Source of the DNA: Blautia parvula
GTDB lineage: Bacteria > Bacillota > Clostridia > Lachnospirales > Lachnospiraceae
Direction of reading: 5' to 3'
NCBI RefSeq assembly: GCF_020215665.1
Contig: NZ_CP084061.1
Span: 4,431,001-4,495,000, forward strand
DNA length: 64,000 bases
The notes below the pieces were generated by a model. It had not been told where the DNA came from, searched no databases, and worked only from the letters and a program-made list of their open reading frames with translations. Positions 8,237 through 17,770 of this stretch are shown here, one piece after another. Positions within the stretch are counted from its first letter, which is position 1. Every line of letters starts with the position of its first letter. A program made the position numbers and the translations under genes.

Positions 8237-10555
8237 ATGATTCACTATGCGATTGAAAAACAGGGCGGAGAGATCTGGCTCAGACAGAAGAAATACGAAC
8301 CTCGTTTTGCTTTGAAGACAGAATCTGTGTTTGCACAGTGTAATGGATATATGGGTGTCCGGGCTTCCCTTGGCCTCCCCTCTCTGGATGGGAAGAAGGG
8401 GATGTTCATAGCCGGTCTCTACAACAGGGCCTATGAGGAGGAAGTTACGGAACTTGTCAACTGCCCTGATGTGACAGGCTATGAGCTGGTGCTGGACGGG
8501 GTGCCGGTGCTGCCGGACAGCCGCTGTCTTACAGAGTTTGAGCGGAAATTCAATATCCACACAGGAGAACTGGTGATCACATCTACCTATGAACTGGAAT
8601 CAGGCGCAAGCTTCTGCCTGACAGACCGCCGATTTGCCTCCATGGAAAATGAGCATCTGTTTGTACAGAGTATCGGAATCACCATGCAGAAGGGATGCAT
8701 AAAGCATGGCGGAATCTGTACCGGAATCGACGGACAGCAGACCAACAGCGGTGTGTCCCACTTTAAGAAGGTAAACTGCCGGGTGTACGACAGAAAGTAT
8801 CTGCATGTGGAGGGATATCTGGAGGAGGATACACTGAGTATTCTGGAAGGGGTAAGTTATACCGGAGAAGAGGAGGAGGCTGTGTTTACCCTGAAACGAA
8901 GAGGGATCACCGGCAGATATTTCTTCAGTATTCCGGATGGAGGAACCTGGGAATTTACCAAATATGTCTATATCCAAAATGAAAAAGACTCTCTTGGCCT
9001 GGACAGGCAGAAGAAGCTGCTGGAAAAATGCAGTGAGGCAGGGTATGCAGATGTCTTTTTAAAGCATAAGAAAATAATGCAGGATATCTGGAGACAGGCC
9101 CGGATTGAGATTGACGGGGCCAGTCCGGAGGAAGAGGCAGCAGTCAGTTTTGCCCAGTATCATCTGCTGGGAATGATGCCCTGGCACAGTACAGACTGCA
9201 GTATTGCGGCAAAAGGACTCACAGGTGAGGGGTACAAGGGACATGTGTTCTGGGATGCGGAGATTTTTATATTACCGTTTTTCCAGTATGTATTTCCGCA
9301 GGCAGCCAGAAATCTGCTGGAATTCCGGTATAAAGGTCTGGACGGAGCCAGGGAAAAGGCAGAGGCATATGGTTACAAGGGCGCCATGTATCCCTGGGAG
9401 GCAGCCGTAACAGGGCGGGAAGAGACACCGCTCTACGCAGCGCTTAACATACATACAGGCAAGGCCAACAAAGTGTGGTCCGGGATCAAAGAGCATCATG
9501 TGACAGCGGATATTGCCTATGCGGTATGGCAGTATTACAGTGTTACCGGGGACAGAGCATTTATGGAGCGGTTCGGTTATGAGATCATTTTTGAGACGGC
9601 TTCTTTCTGGGTATCCCGGGGGCAGTGGGATGAAAAAAGACAGGCTTATGTGATCTGTGACATTATCGGGCCTGATGAATATACGGAACACGTGGATAAT
9701 GACGCATATACCAATTATATGGCGCGCTACTGCTGCAGACTGGCCTCTGTTCTGGCTGAAAAGCTCTGTGCGGAGAGTCCGGATCTGTACCGTGAGCTGA
9801 ACCGCCGTCTGGGGATGGATAGGAACAGAAAGAGCTGGGAAGAGTTTGCGGACAGGCTGTACGTTCCTGTTCCCAATGAGGAGCTTGTCATCCCCCAGGA
9901 TGACACATTTCTCTCTAAAAAACGCATCCCGGATATTGAAAAATATAAAAAGTCTCAGATCAAACAGGCAGTCCTCCTGGACTACTCCAGGGACGAGGTG
10001 GTTGATATGCAGGTGCTGAAGCAGGCGGATGTGGTTATGCTCCTGAACCTGTTTCCATACATGTTCTCTAAAGAAGTGGTAAAAAAGAATGTTCTCTTTT
10101 ACGAGGAGAGGACCATACACGACTCTTCTCTGAGTTACTGTGCCCACGCACAGGCCTGCGCTGCCATCGGTGAGACGGAACTGTCCTGGGAGTTCTTTAA
10201 AAAGTGTATGGTCATTGACCTGGATGACAATCCAAATGATACAACGGATGGTATCCACGCTGCTTCCCTTGGGGGAATCTGGAGTTGTGTGATCTTTGGA
10301 TTTGCAGGCATCAGTTTTTCTGACGGAAGGCTGAATGTTTCTCCGCGGCTGCCAAAACACTGGAAGGAGATGCGTTTCTCTGTGAAGGTATATGGGCATG
10401 AAATAGATGTGAAAATAAACCGCCGGGAAGTTCTGCTGGAAAGCCGTGAGAAATTTGTGCAGCCTCTGTCTGTGCTGGTGAATGATGAAATATATACTCT
10501 GACAGATACCCTGTCAGTGAAGTGCAAAGACAAAGAGGAGGACATATGCGCATGA
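8237..10555 (+). CDS. ycjT: GH65 glycoside phosphorylase (kojibiose phosphorylase type, YcjT-like)
   Basis: A 772-residue inverting phosphorylase of family GH65, which releases beta-glucose 1-phosphate from an alpha-glucoside. The layout is typical: N-terminal beta-sandwich (to ~270), (alpha/alpha)6 catalytic barrel, and small C-terminal beta domain. The general acid Glu481 lies in IIGPDEYTEH. E. coli YcjT acts on kojibiose; trehalose and maltose phosphorylases are other members, so specificity is uncertain. The ATG at 8237 follows GAGGAAG at about 8223; an upstream in-frame ATG at 8186 overlaps the previous gene and lacks a site. The product would feed the next gene, a beta-phosphoglucomutase. 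Confidence 0.9.
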   Translation: MIHYAIEKQGGEIWLRQKKYEPRFALKTESVFAQCNGYMGVRASLGLPSLDGKKGMFIAGLYNRAYEEEVTELVNCPDVTGYELVLDGVPVLPDSRCLTEFERKFNIHTGELVITSTYELESGASFCLTDRRFASMENEHLFVQSIGITMQKGCIKHGGICTGIDGQQTNSGVSHFKKVNCRVYDRKYLHVEGYLEEDTLSILEGVSYTGEEEEAVFTLKRRGITGRYFFSIPDGGTWEFTKYVYIQNEKDSLGLDRQKKLLEKCSEAGYADVFLKHKKIMQDIWRQARIEIDGASPEEEAAVSFAQYHLLGMMPWHSTDCSIAAKGLTGEGYKGHVFWDAEIFILPFFQYVFPQAARNLLEFRYKGLDGAREKAEAYGYKGAMYPWEAAVTGREETPLYAALNIHTGKANKVWSGIKEHHVTADIAYAVWQYYSVTGDRAFMERFGYEIIFETASFWVSRGQWDEKRQAYVICDIIGPDEYTEHVDNDAYTNYMARYCCRLASVLAEKLCAESPDLYRELNRRLGMDRNRKSWEEFADRLYVPVPNEELVIPQDDTFLSKKRIPDIEKYKKSQIKQAVLLDYSRDEVVDMQVLKQADVVMLLNLFPYMFSKEVVKKNVLFYEERTIHDSSLSYCAHAQACAAIGETELSWEFFKKCMVIDLDDNPNDTTDGIHAASLGGIWSCVIFGFAGISFSDGRLNVSPRLPKHWKEMRFSVKVYGHEIDVKINRREVLLESREKFVQPLSVLVNDEIYTLTDTLSVKCKDKEEDICA

Positions 10556-11193
10556 GAGCAGTGATTTTTGATCTGGACGGTGTTGTAGTGGACACCGCAA
10601 AGTATCATTATCTGGCATGGAGAAAACTGGCCGCAGAGCTGGGCTTTGTATTTGACGAGGCAAATAATGAGCGTCTGAAGGGGGTCAGCAGAATGACATC
10701 CCTGGAGATCGTGCTGGAGACCGGAAAGATACAGAATCTGTCCATGGAGGAGAAAATAGCGCTGGCGGACAGGAAGAACGGGTACTACCTGGATATGGTG
10801 TCCACTATAGATGAATCTGAGATACTGCCGGGCATACCTGCGTTTCTGGAAAGACTGAGAGCGGAGGGTTATAAGATCGCCCTGGGCTCCGCCAGCAAAA
10901 GCGGCGGCATGATTCTGAAAAAGCTGGGTCTTATGCCATTCTTCGACGCAGTGGTGGACGGAAACCTGGTGGAACGTGCAAAACCGGACCCCCAGGTGTT
11001 TACAAAAGCGGCTGAAATGCTGGGCGTACCTTGTAAAGACTGTGTGGTGATAGAGGATTCGGCGGCAGGGATCGCTGCAGCGGCAGCAGGCGGAATGAAA
11101 AGTGTGGGGATTGGAAGCAGTGAAATTCTGGGAAATGCGGACATCGTAGTGCCGGATACGGCAGAACTTCCCGGATTAGACCTGCCGAAATAG
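10546..11193 (+). CDS. ycjU: Beta-phosphoglucomutase, HAD family (YcjU-like)
   Basis: A 215-residue HAD phosphatase-fold enzyme converting beta-glucose 1-phosphate to glucose 6-phosphate. The catalytic AVIFDLDGVVVDT motif (Asp9 and Asp11) starts at residue 5, with the cap-domain region and the later VIEDSAAGIAAA motif in place. AGGAGG at 10536-10541 lies 4 bases before the ATG at 10546 and 10 before a second ATG at 10552; either could be used, and both overlap the stop of the GH65 gene. It closes the operon and sends the glucose unit into glycolysis. Confidence 0.9.
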   Translation: MRMRAVIFDLDGVVVDTAKYHYLAWRKLAAELGFVFDEANNERLKGVSRMTSLEIVLETGKIQNLSMEEKIALADRKNGYYLDMVSTIDESEILPGIPAFLERLRAEGYKIALGSASKSGGMILKKLGLMPFFDAVVDGNLVERAKPDPQVFTKAAEMLGVPCKDCVVIEDSAAGIAAAAAGGMKSVGIGSSEILGNADIVVPDTAELPGLDLPK

Positions 11194-11222
11194 CCAAAAT
11201 CACAGAAAATCTCCCATATCCC

Positions 11223-11252
11223 TTGACATTTTCTTCTCTATCTATTTATAAT
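11223..11252 (+). promoter_or_regulatory. Promoter for the T-box-ileS transcript
   Basis: Consensus -35 TTGACA (11223-11228) and -10 TATAAT (11247-11252) are separated by 18 bp, just upstream of the T-box leader. Confidence 0.88.
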
Positions 11253-11261
11253 GAAATTTGA

Positions 11262-11500
11262 TAAAGACAAAGACGATGATGGAGACAGTATTCTGCAGGA
11301 GAAAACCACAGCGAGCCGGGGAAGGTGCAAGCCCGGTATGAGTATCAGCAGAAGAATATCACTCCGGAGCCGCTGCCTGAAATATAAGTAAGGGATGCCG
11401 GATTTCCCCCGTTAAAAGGAACGCGTATGATAGTATGTGTAAGAGGTGGTTAAACGATAGCTGAGGCTTTCGTCCTGTTGCAGGGCGGAGGCCTTTTTTA
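11262..11500 (+). promoter_or_regulatory. T-box leader and terminator upstream of ileS
   Basis: The 280-base leader between the promoter and ileS has T-box features: a Stem I region with a GA-rich kink-turn part (GACGATGATGGAGA), a candidate specifier ATC (Ile) at 11358-11360 followed by A, the T-box core AGAGGTGGTTAAACGATAGC at about 11442-11461, and TTTCGTCC at 11468-11475. The terminator is the GGC..CGTCCTG/CAGGGCGGAGGCC hairpin at about 11465-11492 followed by T7. Uncharged tRNA-Ile would stabilise the antiterminator and allow ileS expression. The core deviates slightly from the consensus AGGGTGG; the class assignment is firm because of the downstream ileS. Confidence 0.88.
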
Positions 11501-11533
11501 TATCCCCCAGGCACAGAGAAAGGAGAATAAGAC

Positions 11534-14500
11534 ATGTATCAGAAAGTCCCCACAAACATGAATTTTGTGGAAAGAGAAAAAAACATCGAGAAATTCTGGG
11601 AAGACAATGAAATTTTCAAAAAGAGCATGGAACACAGAAAAGAAGGTGAGACCTACACTTTCTATGACGGCCCGCCCACAGCCAATGGCAAGCCTCACAT
11701 CGGCCATGTTCTGACACGTGTTATCAAAGATATGATCCCGAGATACCGCACCATGAAAGGCTGCATGGTACCGAGAAAGGCAGGATGGGATACCCACGGC
11801 CTTCCGGTAGAGCTGGAAGTGGAGAAAATGCTGGGTCTGGACGGCAAGGAACAGATTGAAGAGTACGGTCTGGAACCATTTATCAACCACTGCAAGGAAT
11901 CTGTGTGGAAATACAAGGGAATGTGGGAGGATTTTTCGGGAACTGTAGGCTTCTGGGCAGATATGGATAATCCCTATGTCACCTACCATGATGATTTCAT
12001 CGAGTCCGAATGGTGGGCTTTAAAACAAATCTGGGACAAAGGCCTTTTGTATAAAGGATATAAAATCGTTCCCTACTGCCCGCGCTGCGGAACCCCGCTT
12101 TCCAGCCATGAGGTAGCCCAGGGATACAAGGACGTAAAAGAACGCTCCGCTATCGCCCGTTTTAAAGTAAAAGGCGAGGACGCATATATTCTGGCATGGA
12201 CCACAACACCCTGGACCCTTCCGTCCAATGTGGCACTGTGTGTGAACCCAAATGAAACCTATGTAAAAGTGACATCCGGGGAATACACCTACTATATGGC
12301 AGAAGCACTGCTTGATAAGGTTCTGGGAGAAGGAAATTATGAGATCCTGGAGCGCTATACAGGAAAAGAACTGGAGTACAAAGAGTATGAGCCGCTCTTC
12401 CCATTCGTAGAACTGAAAAAGAAAGCATACTATGTTACATGCGATACTTATGTAACGCTGACAGACGGTACCGGTGTGGTTCATATTGCACCTGCCTTCG
12501 GTGAAGATGACAGCAAGGTGGGAAGAGCCTATGACCTGCCGTTCTTACAGTTAGTAGATGAAAAAGGTGAGATGACCGCAGAGACTCCGTGGGCAGGTAC
12601 TTTCTGCAAAAAAGCAGACAAAGAAGTGCTGGTTGACCTGGAAAAACGCGGCCTGCTGTTTGATGCGCCTGTATTTGAGCACAGTTATCCCCACTGCTGG
12701 AGATGTGACACTCCGCTGATCTATTATGCAAGAGAGTCCTGGTTCATCAAGATGACAGCCGTGAAGGAAGACCTGATCCGCAACAACAATACGATCAACT
12801 GGATTCCGGAAAGTATCGGCAAGGGACGCTTCGGAGACTGGCTGGAAAATGTACAGGACTGGGGCATCAGCCGCAACCGCTACTGGGGAACCCCGCTGAA
12901 TGTGTGGGAATGTGAATGCGGACATATGCACTCCATCGGAAGCAAAGAAGAGTTAAAGGCAATGTCCGACAACTGTCCGGATGACATTGAGCTGCACAGG
13001 CCATACATTGACAATGTCACCATCCGCTGCCCGAAATGCGGCAAAGAGATGCACCGTGTGCCTGAGGTGATCGACTGCTGGTTTGACTCCGGTTCCATGC
13101 CTTTTGCACAGCATCACTATCCATTTGAAAATAAAGACCTGTTTGAGCAGCAGTTCCCGGCAGATTTCATCTCCGAGGCTGTGGACCAGACAAGAGGATG
13201 GTTCTACTCTCTGCTGGCTATCTCAACCCTGATCTTCAACAAGGCTCCGTTTAAGAATGTAATCGTGCTGGGCCATGTGCAGGATGAAAACGGACAGAAG
13301 ATGAGCAAATCAAAGGGCAATGCCGTTGATCCGTTTGAGGCTCTGGATACCTACGGGGCTGATGCCATCCGCTGGTATTTCTATGTAAACAGTGCGCCCT
13401 GGCTGCCGAACCGTTTCCACGGCAAGGCTGTACAGGAGGGACAGCGCAAATTCATGGGTACCCTGTGGAATACCTACGCGTTCTTCGTGCTGTATGCAAA
13501 TATCGACAACTTTGACGCTACAAAATACAAACTGGAATACGACAAGCTTCCTGTTATGGATAAATGGCTGCTGTCCAGGCTCAATACCCTGGTGAAAACC
13601 GTGGATGACAACCTGGCAAACTACCGCATCCCTGAGACAGCCCGCGCGCTGCAGGATTTTGTGGATGAGATGAGCAACTGGTATGTGAGAAGAAGCCGTG
13701 AGCGTTTCTGGGCAAAAGGTATGGAACAGGATAAGATCAATGCTTATATGACTCTGTACACAGCCCTTGTGACTGTTGCAAAAGCAGCAGCACCTATGAT
13801 TCCGTTCATGACAGAGGATATTTACCAGAACCTTGTGAGAAGCATTGACAAGGACGCACCGGAAAGTATCCATCTGTGTGATTTCCCGGAATGCAATGAG
13901 GCGTGGATCGACGCTGAACTGGAAGAGAACATGGAAGACCTTCTGGAAATCGTGGTAATGGGCCGTGCATGCAGAAATGCGGCAAATATCAAGAACCGCC
14001 AGCCAATCGGCAAAATGTTTGTCAAGGCCCCATTCCAGCTTTCCGACTTCTATAAAGAGATCATTGAGGATGAACTGAATGTGAAGAAAATGAGCTTTAC
14101 AGACGATGTGAGAGATTTTACATCCTACAGCTTCAAGCCTCAGTTAAAGACCGTGGGACCAAAATACGGCAAGCATCTGAACAGCATAAGAGCAGCCCTT
14201 TCCTCCATCGACGGCAATGCAGCCATGGATGAGCTGAAGGCCGGCGGCGAGCTGAAACTTGACATTGACGGTCAGGAAATAGTATTATTAGAAAGTGACT
14301 TACTCATTGACACTGCGCAGATGGAAGGATATGTTTCCGAATCAGACAATGACATCACGGTTGTACTCGATACAAACCTGACTCCGGAATTAATTGAAGA
14401 GGGCTTTGTGAGAGAGATCATCAGCAAAGTCCAGACCATGCGTAAAGAGGCTGGTTTCGAGGTAATGGATAAAATCAGAATTTCCCTTACAGGAAACCAG

Positions 14501-14650
14501 GTGATTGAGGGCATCTTCCGCGCTCACGAGGCGGACATCAAGGCAGAGGTACTGGCAGAAGACGTCAACTACAATGAAGTAAGCGGCTATACAAAGGATT
14601 GGAAGATCAATTCTGAAAGCGTGACATTAGGTGTGGAGAAGATTTCATAA
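11534..14650 (+). CDS. ileS: Isoleucyl-tRNA synthetase
   Basis: A 1038-residue class I aminoacyl-tRNA synthetase charging tRNA-Ile with isoleucine. The HIGH-type motif is GKPHIGHVL near residue 53 and the KMSKS loop is KMSKSKGNAVDP near residue 588; the Trp/Asp-rich catalytic core (WDTHGLPVE) and the CP1 editing domain lie between, and the C-terminal anticodon-binding domain starts around 680. The length and gene family match the eukaryote-like (type 2) IleRS found in many Clostridia, about 1040 residues, which often confers natural tolerance to mupirocin (family knowledge, not seen). AAAGGAG precedes the ATG. Controlled by the T-box leader. Confidence 0.97.
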   Translation: MYQKVPTNMNFVEREKNIEKFWEDNEIFKKSMEHRKEGETYTFYDGPPTANGKPHIGHVLTRVIKDMIPRYRTMKGCMVPRKAGWDTHGLPVELEVEKMLGLDGKEQIEEYGLEPFINHCKESVWKYKGMWEDFSGTVGFWADMDNPYVTYHDDFIESEWWALKQIWDKGLLYKGYKIVPYCPRCGTPLSSHEVAQGYKDVKERSAIARFKVKGEDAYILAWTTTPWTLPSNVALCVNPNETYVKVTSGEYTYYMAEALLDKVLGEGNYEILERYTGKELEYKEYEPLFPFVELKKKAYYVTCDTYVTLTDGTGVVHIAPAFGEDDSKVGRAYDLPFLQLVDEKGEMTAETPWAGTFCKKADKEVLVDLEKRGLLFDAPVFEHSYPHCWRCDTPLIYYARESWFIKMTAVKEDLIRNNNTINWIPESIGKGRFGDWLENVQDWGISRNRYWGTPLNVWECECGHMHSIGSKEELKAMSDNCPDDIELHRPYIDNVTIRCPKCGKEMHRVPEVIDCWFDSGSMPFAQHHYPFENKDLFEQQFPADFISEAVDQTRGWFYSLLAISTLIFNKAPFKNVIVLGHVQDENGQKMSKSKGNAVDPFEALDTYGADAIRWYFYVNSAPWLPNRFHGKAVQEGQRKFMGTLWNTYAFFVLYANIDNFDATKYKLEYDKLPVMDKWLLSRLNTLVKTVDDNLANYRIPETARALQDFVDEMSNWYVRRSRERFWAKGMEQDKINAYMTLYTALVTVAKAAAPMIPFMTEDIYQNLVRSIDKDAPESIHLCDFPECNEAWIDAELEENMEDLLEIVVMGRACRNAANIKNRQPIGKMFVKAPFQLSDFYKEIIEDELNVKKMSFTDDVRDFTSYSFKPQLKTVGPKYGKHLNSIRAALSSIDGNAAMDELKAGGELKLDIDGQEIVLLESDLLIDTAQMEGYVSESDNDITVVLDTNLTPELIEEGFVREIISKVQTMRKEAGFEVMDKIRISLTGNQVIEGIFRAHEADIKAEVLAEDVNYNEVSGYTKDWKINSESVTLGVEKIS

Positions 14651-14688
14651 GGAATCTTCCCGGCCGGTCAGTTCCGGAGGAGGAGAAA

Positions 14689-17151
14689 ATGTTAGATAAT
14701 AATTTCAAAAAAGAAGAGTTTAAGAAAAGCGTCAGGGAAAATGTAAAGATGCTTTACAGAAAGACCATTGAGGAGGCAAGCCAGGAGCAGATTTTCCAGG
14801 CAGTTTCCCTTGCGGTCAAGGACGTTATTATTGACAACTGGTTATTGACACAGAAGCAGTATGAAAAAGATGACCCGAAGATTGTATACTACCTGTCCAT
14901 GGAGTTCCTTATGGGCCGTGCGCTGGGCAACAACCTGATCAACCTGTGCGCATACAATGAAGTGAAAGAGGCACTGGAGGAACTGGGATTTGACTTAAAT
15001 GTGATCGAAGACCAGGAGCCGGACCCGGCCCTTGGAAACGGTGGTCTGGGAAGACTGGCAGCATGTTTCCTGGATTCCCTGGCAACTCTGGGTTACTGTG
15101 CTTACGGCTGCGGTATCCGTTACCACTATGGTCTGTTCAAACAGAAGATCGAGAACGGATTCCAGGTGGAAGTACCGGATAACTGGCTGAAAGACGGATA
15201 TCCATTCGAGCTTCGCCGTCCGGAATACGCCAAAGAAGTAAAATTCGGCGGATATGTAAAGGTAGTATATGACCCTGCCACAGGCAGAAACAATTTCGTA
15301 CAGGAAGGTTACCAGTCCGTACTGGCTATTCCATACGATATGCCTATCGTGGGTTACAACAATAAGATCGTCAACACCCTGAGAATCTGGGATGCACAGG
15401 CCATCAGTGAATTCCAGCTTGATCTGTTTGACAAGGGTGACTACAGAAAAGCAGTTGAGCAGGAGAACCTTGCAAAGAATATCTGTGATGTCCTTTATCC
15501 CAATGACAATCACTATGCAGGTAAAGAGCTGCGTCTGAAACAGCAGTATTTCTTCATCTCCGCAAGTATCCAGGCTGCCATTGAGAAATTCAAAAAATCT
15601 CACAGCGACCTGCATGATCTGCCGAAGAAAGTTACCTTCCAGTTAAATGATACCCATCCGACCATGACTGTGGCGGAGCTTATGCGTATCCTTCTGGACG
15701 AGGAAGGCATGACCTGGGAGGAGGCATGGGAAATCACAACCCATACCTGCGCTTACACCAATCATACCATTATGGCAGAGGCACTGGAAAAATGGCCCAT
15801 CGAGCTGTTCTCCAAACTGCTTCCCCGTATTTACCAGATCATTGAGGAGATCAACCGCAGATTCATCCAGGAGATCAACAATAAATATCCGGGCAATCAG
15901 GAGAAAGTCCGCAAAATGGCTATCATCTATGACGGCCAGGTCAAGATGGCACATCTGGCTATCGCAGGCGGTTACTCCGTAAACGGTGTTGCAAGGCTGC
16001 ACACGGAAATCCTGAAGAAACAGGAGTTAAAGGATTTCTATGAGATGTATCCTGACAAATTCAACAACAAGACAAACGGTATCACACAGAGACGTTTCCT
16101 GCTCCACGGCAACCCGCTGCTGGCAGACTGGGTAACAGACCATATCGGAGACGGATGGGTGACTGACCTTTCACAGCTCTCCAAGCTGAAAGTATATGCA
16201 GATGACAAGAGAGCACAGCAGGAGTTCATGAATATCAAATATCAGAACAAGGTGCGTCTTGCAAAATATATTCTGGAGCACAACGGCATTGAGGTGGATC
16301 CGCGTTCTATCTTCGATGTACAGGTAAAGCGTCTGCATGAGTACAAACGCCAGCTTATGAATATTCTGCATGTGATGTATCTGTATAACCAGATCAAAGA
16401 GCATCCGGAAATGGATTTCTATCCGAGAACCTTCATTTTCGGCGCAAAAGCCGCAGCGGGATACGTGCGTGCAAAACTTACGATCAAGCTGATCAACGCA
16501 GTTGCAGATGTGGTGAACAATGATAAATCTATCAACGGAAAACTGAAAGTAGTATTTATTGAGAACTATCGTGTATCCAATGCGGAGATGATCTTCGCTG
16601 CAGCCGATGTGTCTGAGCAGATATCTACTGCAAGTAAAGAGGCGTCAGGAACCGGTAACATGAAGTTCATGCTGAATGGTGCGGTTACTATCGGTACTAT
16701 GGATGGTGCCAATGTGGAGATCGTGGAAGAAGTGGGCGAGGAGAATGCGTTTATCTTCGGTCTGTCCTCCGACGAGGTTATCAACTATGAGAACCATGGC
16801 GGATATGATCCCATGCAGTATTTCAACAATGATCCGGATATCCGTAATGTGCTGATGCAGCTGATCAACGGAACGTATTCCAATGGTGACTTTGAGCTGT
16901 TCCGGGATATCTATGATTCACTGCTGAATACAAAGAGCAGTGACAGGGCAGATACTTACTTTATTCTGGCTGACTTTAAGGCTTATGCGGAAGCACAGAA
17001 GCGTGTGGAAGAGGCTTATAAGGATGAAGCGGGATGGGCTAAGAAGGCGCTGCTGAATACGGCATGCTCCGGTAAGTTCACGTCTGACAGGACGATACAG
17101 CAGTATGTGGATGAGATCTGGCATTTGGATAAGGTTACGGTTGATAAATAG
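14689..17151 (+). CDS. glgP: Glycogen/alpha-glucan phosphorylase
   Basis: An 820-residue GT35 enzyme that removes glucose 1-phosphate from glycogen. The PLP-lysine motif SGTGNMKFMLNGAVTIGTMD is near residue 655, and GNGGLGRLAACFLDSLATL (near 116) is the conserved N-terminal signature. A strong GGAGGAGGAG ribosome binding site precedes the ATG. It lies 38 bases after ileS with no terminator between, so it may be partly co-transcribed under the T-box, an unusual pairing. A terminator follows it. Confidence 0.97.
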   Translation: MLDNNFKKEEFKKSVRENVKMLYRKTIEEASQEQIFQAVSLAVKDVIIDNWLLTQKQYEKDDPKIVYYLSMEFLMGRALGNNLINLCAYNEVKEALEELGFDLNVIEDQEPDPALGNGGLGRLAACFLDSLATLGYCAYGCGIRYHYGLFKQKIENGFQVEVPDNWLKDGYPFELRRPEYAKEVKFGGYVKVVYDPATGRNNFVQEGYQSVLAIPYDMPIVGYNNKIVNTLRIWDAQAISEFQLDLFDKGDYRKAVEQENLAKNICDVLYPNDNHYAGKELRLKQQYFFISASIQAAIEKFKKSHSDLHDLPKKVTFQLNDTHPTMTVAELMRILLDEEGMTWEEAWEITTHTCAYTNHTIMAEALEKWPIELFSKLLPRIYQIIEEINRRFIQEINNKYPGNQEKVRKMAIIYDGQVKMAHLAIAGGYSVNGVARLHTEILKKQELKDFYEMYPDKFNNKTNGITQRRFLLHGNPLLADWVTDHIGDGWVTDLSQLSKLKVYADDKRAQQEFMNIKYQNKVRLAKYILEHNGIEVDPRSIFDVQVKRLHEYKRQLMNILHVMYLYNQIKEHPEMDFYPRTFIFGAKAAAGYVRAKLTIKLINAVADVVNNDKSINGKLKVVFIENYRVSNAEMIFAAADVSEQISTASKEASGTGNMKFMLNGAVTIGTMDGANVEIVEEVGEENAFIFGLSSDEVINYENHGGYDPMQYFNNDPDIRNVLMQLINGTYSNGDFELFRDIYDSLLNTKSSDRADTYFILADFKAYAEAQKRVEEAYKDEAGWAKKALLNTACSGKFTSDRTIQQYVDEIWHLDKVTVDK

Positions 17152-17190
17152 AGATAGTGTTATCCTGGTGAGTGCAGGGTGATGAGGTGA

Positions 17191-17239
17191 GGGAGCTGTC
17201 CTGATGAATTGAGAGGTTCATGAGGGGCGGCTCCTTTTT
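17191..17239 (+). terminator. Rho-independent terminator after glgP
   Basis: GGAGCTGTCCTGATGAA pairs, with G-U pairs, with TTCATGAGGGGCGGCTCC, and a T5 run follows at 17234-17238. Confidence 0.85.
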
Positions 17240-17259
17240 GTGTGGGGTAAAACCGGACG

Positions 17260-17440
17260 CCGGGTCTGGCCATAAGCTTCCCTGTACGGACGGGAGCAGA
17301 GAACTTCCGAGCTAACACGCAACCCGCACTAAGTTCATCGCCTTAGGGCTCTTCACTAAGTGCTTGCTAGCGTGTGGATCTCGTAAGATTCTCTAAGCGC
17401 TCCTAAACGCCCGTACAGGGAAGCTTATGGCCATACCCGG
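17260..17440. repeat. Long imperfect inverted-repeat element (~180 bp)
   Basis: The outer arms 17260-17292 and 17408-17440 are reverse complements at 31 of 33 positions (core GGCCATAAGCTTCCCTGTAC). Further inside, AGAGAACTTCCGAGCT (17298-17313) pairs roughly with GATCTCGTAAGATTCTCT (17377-17394), and GCTAACACGC with GCGTGT around 17370, so most of the element can fold into one long rod. It contains no gene and lies between the glgP terminator and the next promoter. It may be a MITE-like or intergenic repeat, or an expressed structured RNA; no target-site duplication was recognised. Confidence 0.8.
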
Positions 17441-17654
17441 CTGTGCGTTTATGCGGGAGGTGTAAGCAGTTCGATGCGGGACACGACATAGAACTCTGTT
17501 TGTGTCAGACGTTTACTTGCCGTTATCGGTTTAAAATATGGATAAAATACTGATAAAATAGAAAATGTTAAAATAATTTCTGAATTTGATGATAAAATAT
17601 ATCTGACATGTAATAATTGGTGTATTTGTCAAAACTACGTGCCAATCATTTCTT

Positions 17655-17683
17655 TTGACATCCTTTTTGGTCTATGGTACACT
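17655..17683 (+). promoter_or_regulatory. Promoter for the TPR/P-loop gene
   Basis: TTGACA (17655-17660), 17-bp spacer, TACACT (17678-17683). It rules out any translation start upstream of about 17690 for the following gene. Confidence 0.75.
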
Positions 17684-17770
17684 GAAAATAATTATGGAGA
17701 AATATACCCTACCGTAATAATGTCTGAAGACTACTCGAAATTGAAGAATATACTAACAGAGGTGAAAACA

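Noticed and set aside
9272-10399. 375-codon minus-strand frame opposite the GH65 gene
   Set aside because: Shadow of a strongly conserved coding region; composition is that of an antisense frame (rich in His, Arg, Cys).
17639-17770. N-terminal extension of the TPR/P-loop protein to 17639
   Set aside because: The extension would begin upstream of a good promoter (17655-17683), so it cannot be in the mRNA.
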